Source of the DNA: an uncultured Burkholderiales bacterium
GTDB lineage: Bacteria; Pseudomonadota; Gammaproteobacteria; Burkholderiales; Burkholderiaceae_C
Assembly (NCBI GenBank): GCA_903887655.1
Contig: CAISQQ010000162.1
Span: 1 to 8,087, forward strand
Direction: 5' to 3'
Length of the DNA stretch: 8,087 nt
Shown here: positions 5,969-8,087 of the stretch, one piece after another
Position numbering within the stretch: the first letter of the stretch is position 1
Layout: the number at the start of each line of letters is the position of its first letter
Program-made: the position numbers and the translations under genes
The notes under the pieces: model-generated
The model's input: the letters and a program-made list of their open reading frames with translations, nothing else
What the model was told of the DNA's origin: nothing
Databases searched by the model: none

Positions 5969-6220
5969 TCAATCCTCTCTTGGATTCTTAGTGAACAAAG
6001 CACCAAGCCCTGTCGTAAACGACCCCATCCGGGTGCTGCCGTCGCTACTGAAAGAGTCACCCATTTGTTGGTAGCTCGAACCGTCGGTGCCCACCACCAT
6101 GTTGCCCAATTGTTGATAGGTGACGCCTGAAGAAGAAATCGACATCGAGTCGCTGATTTTTTGAAGGGTCTCACCCGTGTCGGAGATGGCCACATTCCCA
6201 AAGATCGTCCAGTTGCTCAT
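5969..6220 (-). CDS. small tandem-repeat protein of unknown function
   Basis: This 83-residue protein consists almost entirely of 15-16-residue tandem repeats. ISDTGETLQKISDSMS, ISSSGVTYQQLGNMVV, GTDGSSYQQMGDSFS and a partial SDGSTRMGSFTTG share the pattern S/T-x-G-x-T/S-x-Q-x-hydrophobic-G/S-D/N. Small proteins with repeating SDGxSYxxxGN units occur in many proteobacteria, but I know of no function; a beta-solenoid or beta-roll shape is plausible. There is no signal peptide and no cysteine. AGGAG lies 6 nt before the ATG, and the gene starts 12 nt after the stop of the secreted transglutaminase-like gene, so the two are almost surely co-transcribed. Past its TGA another frame stays open for about 44 codons to a TAA at 5836, so a frameshifted longer C-terminus is possible. 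Confidence 0.75.
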   Translation of the reverse strand: MSNWTIFGNVAISDTGETLQKISDSMSISSSGVTYQQLGNMVVGTDGSSYQQMGDSFSSDGSTRMGSFTTGLGALFTKNPRED

Positions 6221-6226
6221 GCTGTT

Positions 6227-6231
6227 CTCCT
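6227..6231 (-). promoter_or_regulatory. Shine-Dalgarno of the repeat-protein gene
   Basis: AGGAG lies 6 nt before the ATG at 6220 and immediately after the TAA of the upstream gene (6235-6233), an arrangement that suits translational coupling. Confidence 0.7.
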
Positions 6232-6232
6232 C

Positions 6233-8080
6233 TTAGTTGAACAAAACTTGTTGCCGTAAATCACGTTTCATCACCGTCGCCATGGCATTCCACTCGGCAT
6301 CGTCTTTGGCGTCACAAATTCGGCCTTTTCTGTCGGCGATCAGTTGACGCGTCGCACTCAGCAGGTGGTTTTTAAAAACATAACGCGACTCGTACTGGAG
6401 TGTCTCGCCCTTGTATTGAACGTCCTTCGGAATGTGAACCACCGCCATTTTTTTGGGAAAAGTCATCTCATAGAGCTCGGTGTACTTGGCCGACCCACAG
6501 ACCACGGGAAAACGCCGCACCTTGGGCGGGGTGTAAATCGACATCCCCCGGATCTCACCAGGCGATACCCCTGTGGGCAGTATCAAACCACCCTGCCCGG
6601 GTAGATTGACGACCGGGTCCAGGGTGAAGTTGGCGGTGGTTTTCCAGGGCAAGTCCAAGAGACCTGGATCCTCATACGTCAATTCTCCCGTGCCCGTCTC
6701 GAAAAACCGGTTGAGAAGTCGGTTGATCAAACGCTGCTGATCCTTGTTGTCCTCGGCGGCTCGGCTCATCCTGGAATCAATCTCTTCATAGCCACGCATC
6801 CAACTCACCGTGTTGCCCACCACGGTGCCGTCGGGCATGAGCACCAGTTTGATGTTCGATGTGACAGAGTCCAGGTCAGGAGAGCTCTGGCGGGTTTTGG
6901 CGGTCTCCCCAGAAGCCGTCAGAATCACCGGTTTATTCAAATCCATCTCTGGCAAGGTCCCCATCGGCGCATACTGGGCCGTGGAATCCAAAAACAAATT
7001 CATCTTCGGAATGTAGGTGATCACATGGTCAAAGATGGAGGGTGTGGCCAAGGTTTGCAAGCGATAGGCACGGCTCGCATTGATCAAGGCCGGTGTGCTC
7101 TCCACCCCAATGACGTTGAGCATGGCTTCCAAGAGGGCCACGTGATCCTTACAGTCACCGTACTGGTTCTTCAAGACACTGGCCGCTTCATGGGGCACAT
7201 ACCCCCCCGCCCCAGCATAGATGCCAATGTAGCGGATGTTGCGACTCACCCAGTTGTAGAGGGCTCTGACTTTGTCGGCTTCAGTGTGGACGCTTTGGGT
7301 GATTTCAAGCGCTTTGGCCTTGATTTCAGGGGTCATCTGGGCCATGGGGGCGGCCCGTTTTTGATAGGCCAATCCCACTTCGCGGTAGTTCTTGAAGGAA
7401 GTCACCGTGTAATGAGGCGCAAAGTCCCAAGCGCTCACGGTGGCCGTCTCTGAAGGATAGGCCTCGTTTTGCACAAAACGGTGGTGGTACCTCACCGACC
7501 CCACGGGGTCGGTTTGGGCTGAATCGACCTTACCGCCCGTAAACCCTGGGGTATCGAGCAAGAGTTCAATGCCAGCGTCTTGGATGAGGTCCACCTGCAT
7601 GTCTTCATAGCGGTAATGCGGACTGGCCAAACGGGTCCAATAAAACTGCCCCGGAAACACCGGGGTGTGGCGCACGAGATGAACTTTGTAAAAGATCTGG
7701 GCCCCGATTTCCAAATTGGGATAGATGATGAGCTTGACCTTGGAGTCGCTGTAGATGCTCCCGCCCCCATCGTCCACGTCGTCTTGGGTACGGATTTTGT
7801 CGGACTCCACCATGACCTTCTCGCCATTGGCTTTGAGGGTGTAGGCCTCCAACACCTCCAAGCTCGACAAGGTGCTGTTGAAACTGATGGACTGCTCACC
7901 CAGCCCACTCACCCCCGCTTGCGTGTTCACCCGGATTTGGACTTCGAGCCACTGCTCGTCCGAGCCATCGTGATGAACGTGAACCAGGCTTTGGTATTTC
8001 ACATAGGTGCCATTGGGCTTGTAGTCAGCCAAGGCGCAAAGGCTGTACAACGCCAAAAACCCCAGCATCACGGTCTTCAT
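6233..8080 (-). CDS. secreted DUF3857 and transglutaminase-like domain protein
   Basis: The 615-residue protein starts with a short signal peptide (MKTVMLGFLALYSLCALA), with likely cleavage after Ala18. Cys15 lacks a proper lipobox, so a lipoprotein is unlikely. A DUF3857 domain fills about residues 40-225 and a transglutaminase/protease-like core about 250-370. The catalytic triad looks complete: Cys310 in QYGDCKDHVALL, His352 in FDHVITYI and Asp365 in LFLDST. NWVSRNIRYIGI ahead of it is typical of this family. The beta-rich C-terminal third (about 405-600) fits the accessory domain usual in these proteins. It should act in the periplasm or be exported; substrates of the family are unknown, and the fold can serve a hydrolase or a cross-linker. 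The ATG at 8080 is chosen because the signal peptide begins there; only 7 upstream bases are visible, so promoter and upstream partner are unseen. The repeat-protein gene follows after 12 nt. Confidence 0.9.
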   Translation of the reverse strand: MKTVMLGFLALYSLCALADYKPNGTYVKYQSLVHVHHDGSDEQWLEVQIRVNTQAGVSGLGEQSISFNSTLSSLEVLEAYTLKANGEKVMVESDKIRTQDDVDDGGGSIYSDSKVKLIIYPNLEIGAQIFYKVHLVRHTPVFPGQFYWTRLASPHYRYEDMQVDLIQDAGIELLLDTPGFTGGKVDSAQTDPVGSVRYHHRFVQNEAYPSETATVSAWDFAPHYTVTSFKNYREVGLAYQKRAAPMAQMTPEIKAKALEITQSVHTEADKVRALYNWVSRNIRYIGIYAGAGGYVPHEAASVLKNQYGDCKDHVALLEAMLNVIGVESTPALINASRAYRLQTLATPSIFDHVITYIPKMNLFLDSTAQYAPMGTLPEMDLNKPVILTASGETAKTRQSSPDLDSVTSNIKLVLMPDGTVVGNTVSWMRGYEEIDSRMSRAAEDNKDQQRLINRLLNRFFETGTGELTYEDPGLLDLPWKTTANFTLDPVVNLPGQGGLILPTGVSPGEIRGMSIYTPPKVRRFPVVCGSAKYTELYEMTFPKKMAVVHIPKDVQYKGETLQYESRYVFKNHLLSATRQLIADRKGRICDAKDDAEWNAMATVMKRDLRQQVLFN

Positions 8081-8087
8081 CAGAGGC

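Noticed and set aside
5836..6201. 121-codon minus-strand frame overlapping the repeat-protein gene
   Set aside because: Its N-terminal two thirds are an out-of-frame shadow of the repeat protein, which has the good ribosome site and regular repeats. Only the tail past 5969 is kept, as a possible frameshift.
7025..7453. 142-codon plus-strand frame
   Set aside because: It is antisense to the transglutaminase core, including the catalytic Cys region, and its product has no recognisable motif.
7492..7908. 138-codon minus-strand frame
   Set aside because: It is an out-of-frame shadow of the DUF3857 domain, with Arg/Ser/Pro-rich low-complexity composition.
6233..8080. possible lipoprotein signal at Cys15 of the transglutaminase-like protein
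   Set aside because: The residues before the Cys are Tyr-Ser-Leu, which does not fit the lipobox; ALA followed by Asp-Tyr is a normal signal peptidase I site.

Overview
The window carries six genes, all on the minus strand, plus a heavily structured intergenic stretch. Coding DNA looks GC-moderate, with frequent C or G at third positions, and the intergenic DNA is strongly A/T-rich. Gene content (MerR regulator, VIT/VWA protein, DUF3857-transglutaminase protein, XRE-ImmA/IrrE protein) and codon style suggest a Gram-negative proteobacterium, possibly a betaproteobacterium of the Burkholderiales. That placement is inference from style, not from a marker gene. I found no tRNA, rRNA, CRISPR array or intact transposase.

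Layout in transcription order, from high to low coordinates. (1) 8080-6233: a secreted DUF3857/transglutaminase-like protein with an intact Cys-His-Asp triad. It is followed after 12 nt, in an apparent operon, by (2) 6220-5969: an 83-residue protein built from 15-16-residue tandem repeats. (3) 5706-4570: an XRE helix-turn-helix fused to an ImmA/IrrE metallopeptidase (HELAH), the form typical of toxin-antitoxin regulators. It has no ATG start. Just past its stop is a short, broken frame that looks like the beginning of a PIN-type toxin, so this may be a decayed module.

(4) 4570-4151: an intergenic stretch of about 420 bases. Its 4416-4528 part is packed with perfect inverted repeats, two of which interlock so that the transcript could form a pseudoknot. 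Its 4201-4231 part holds an extended -10 promoter inside a near-perfect dyad, a good candidate autoregulatory operator for the next gene. (5) 4150-3734: a MerR-family regulator. (6) 3490-926: a large VIT plus VWA protein with an intact MIDAS metal site and no visible export signal. An A-tract-rich leader separates it from the MerR gene. (7) 800-306: a small HD-domain phosphohydrolase-like protein. (8) 247 to the window edge: the N-terminal part of a small alpha/beta hydrolase.

Working model (inference): the MerR regulator controls itself and perhaps the VIT/VWA gene behind it. The transglutaminase-like and repeat proteins form a separate operon. The XRE-ImmA/IrrE block looks like an inserted and partly degraded module between the two. 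The least explained pieces are the interlocking inverted repeats, the broken PIN-like frame and the cytoplasmic VIT/VWA protein with its own MerR neighbour.
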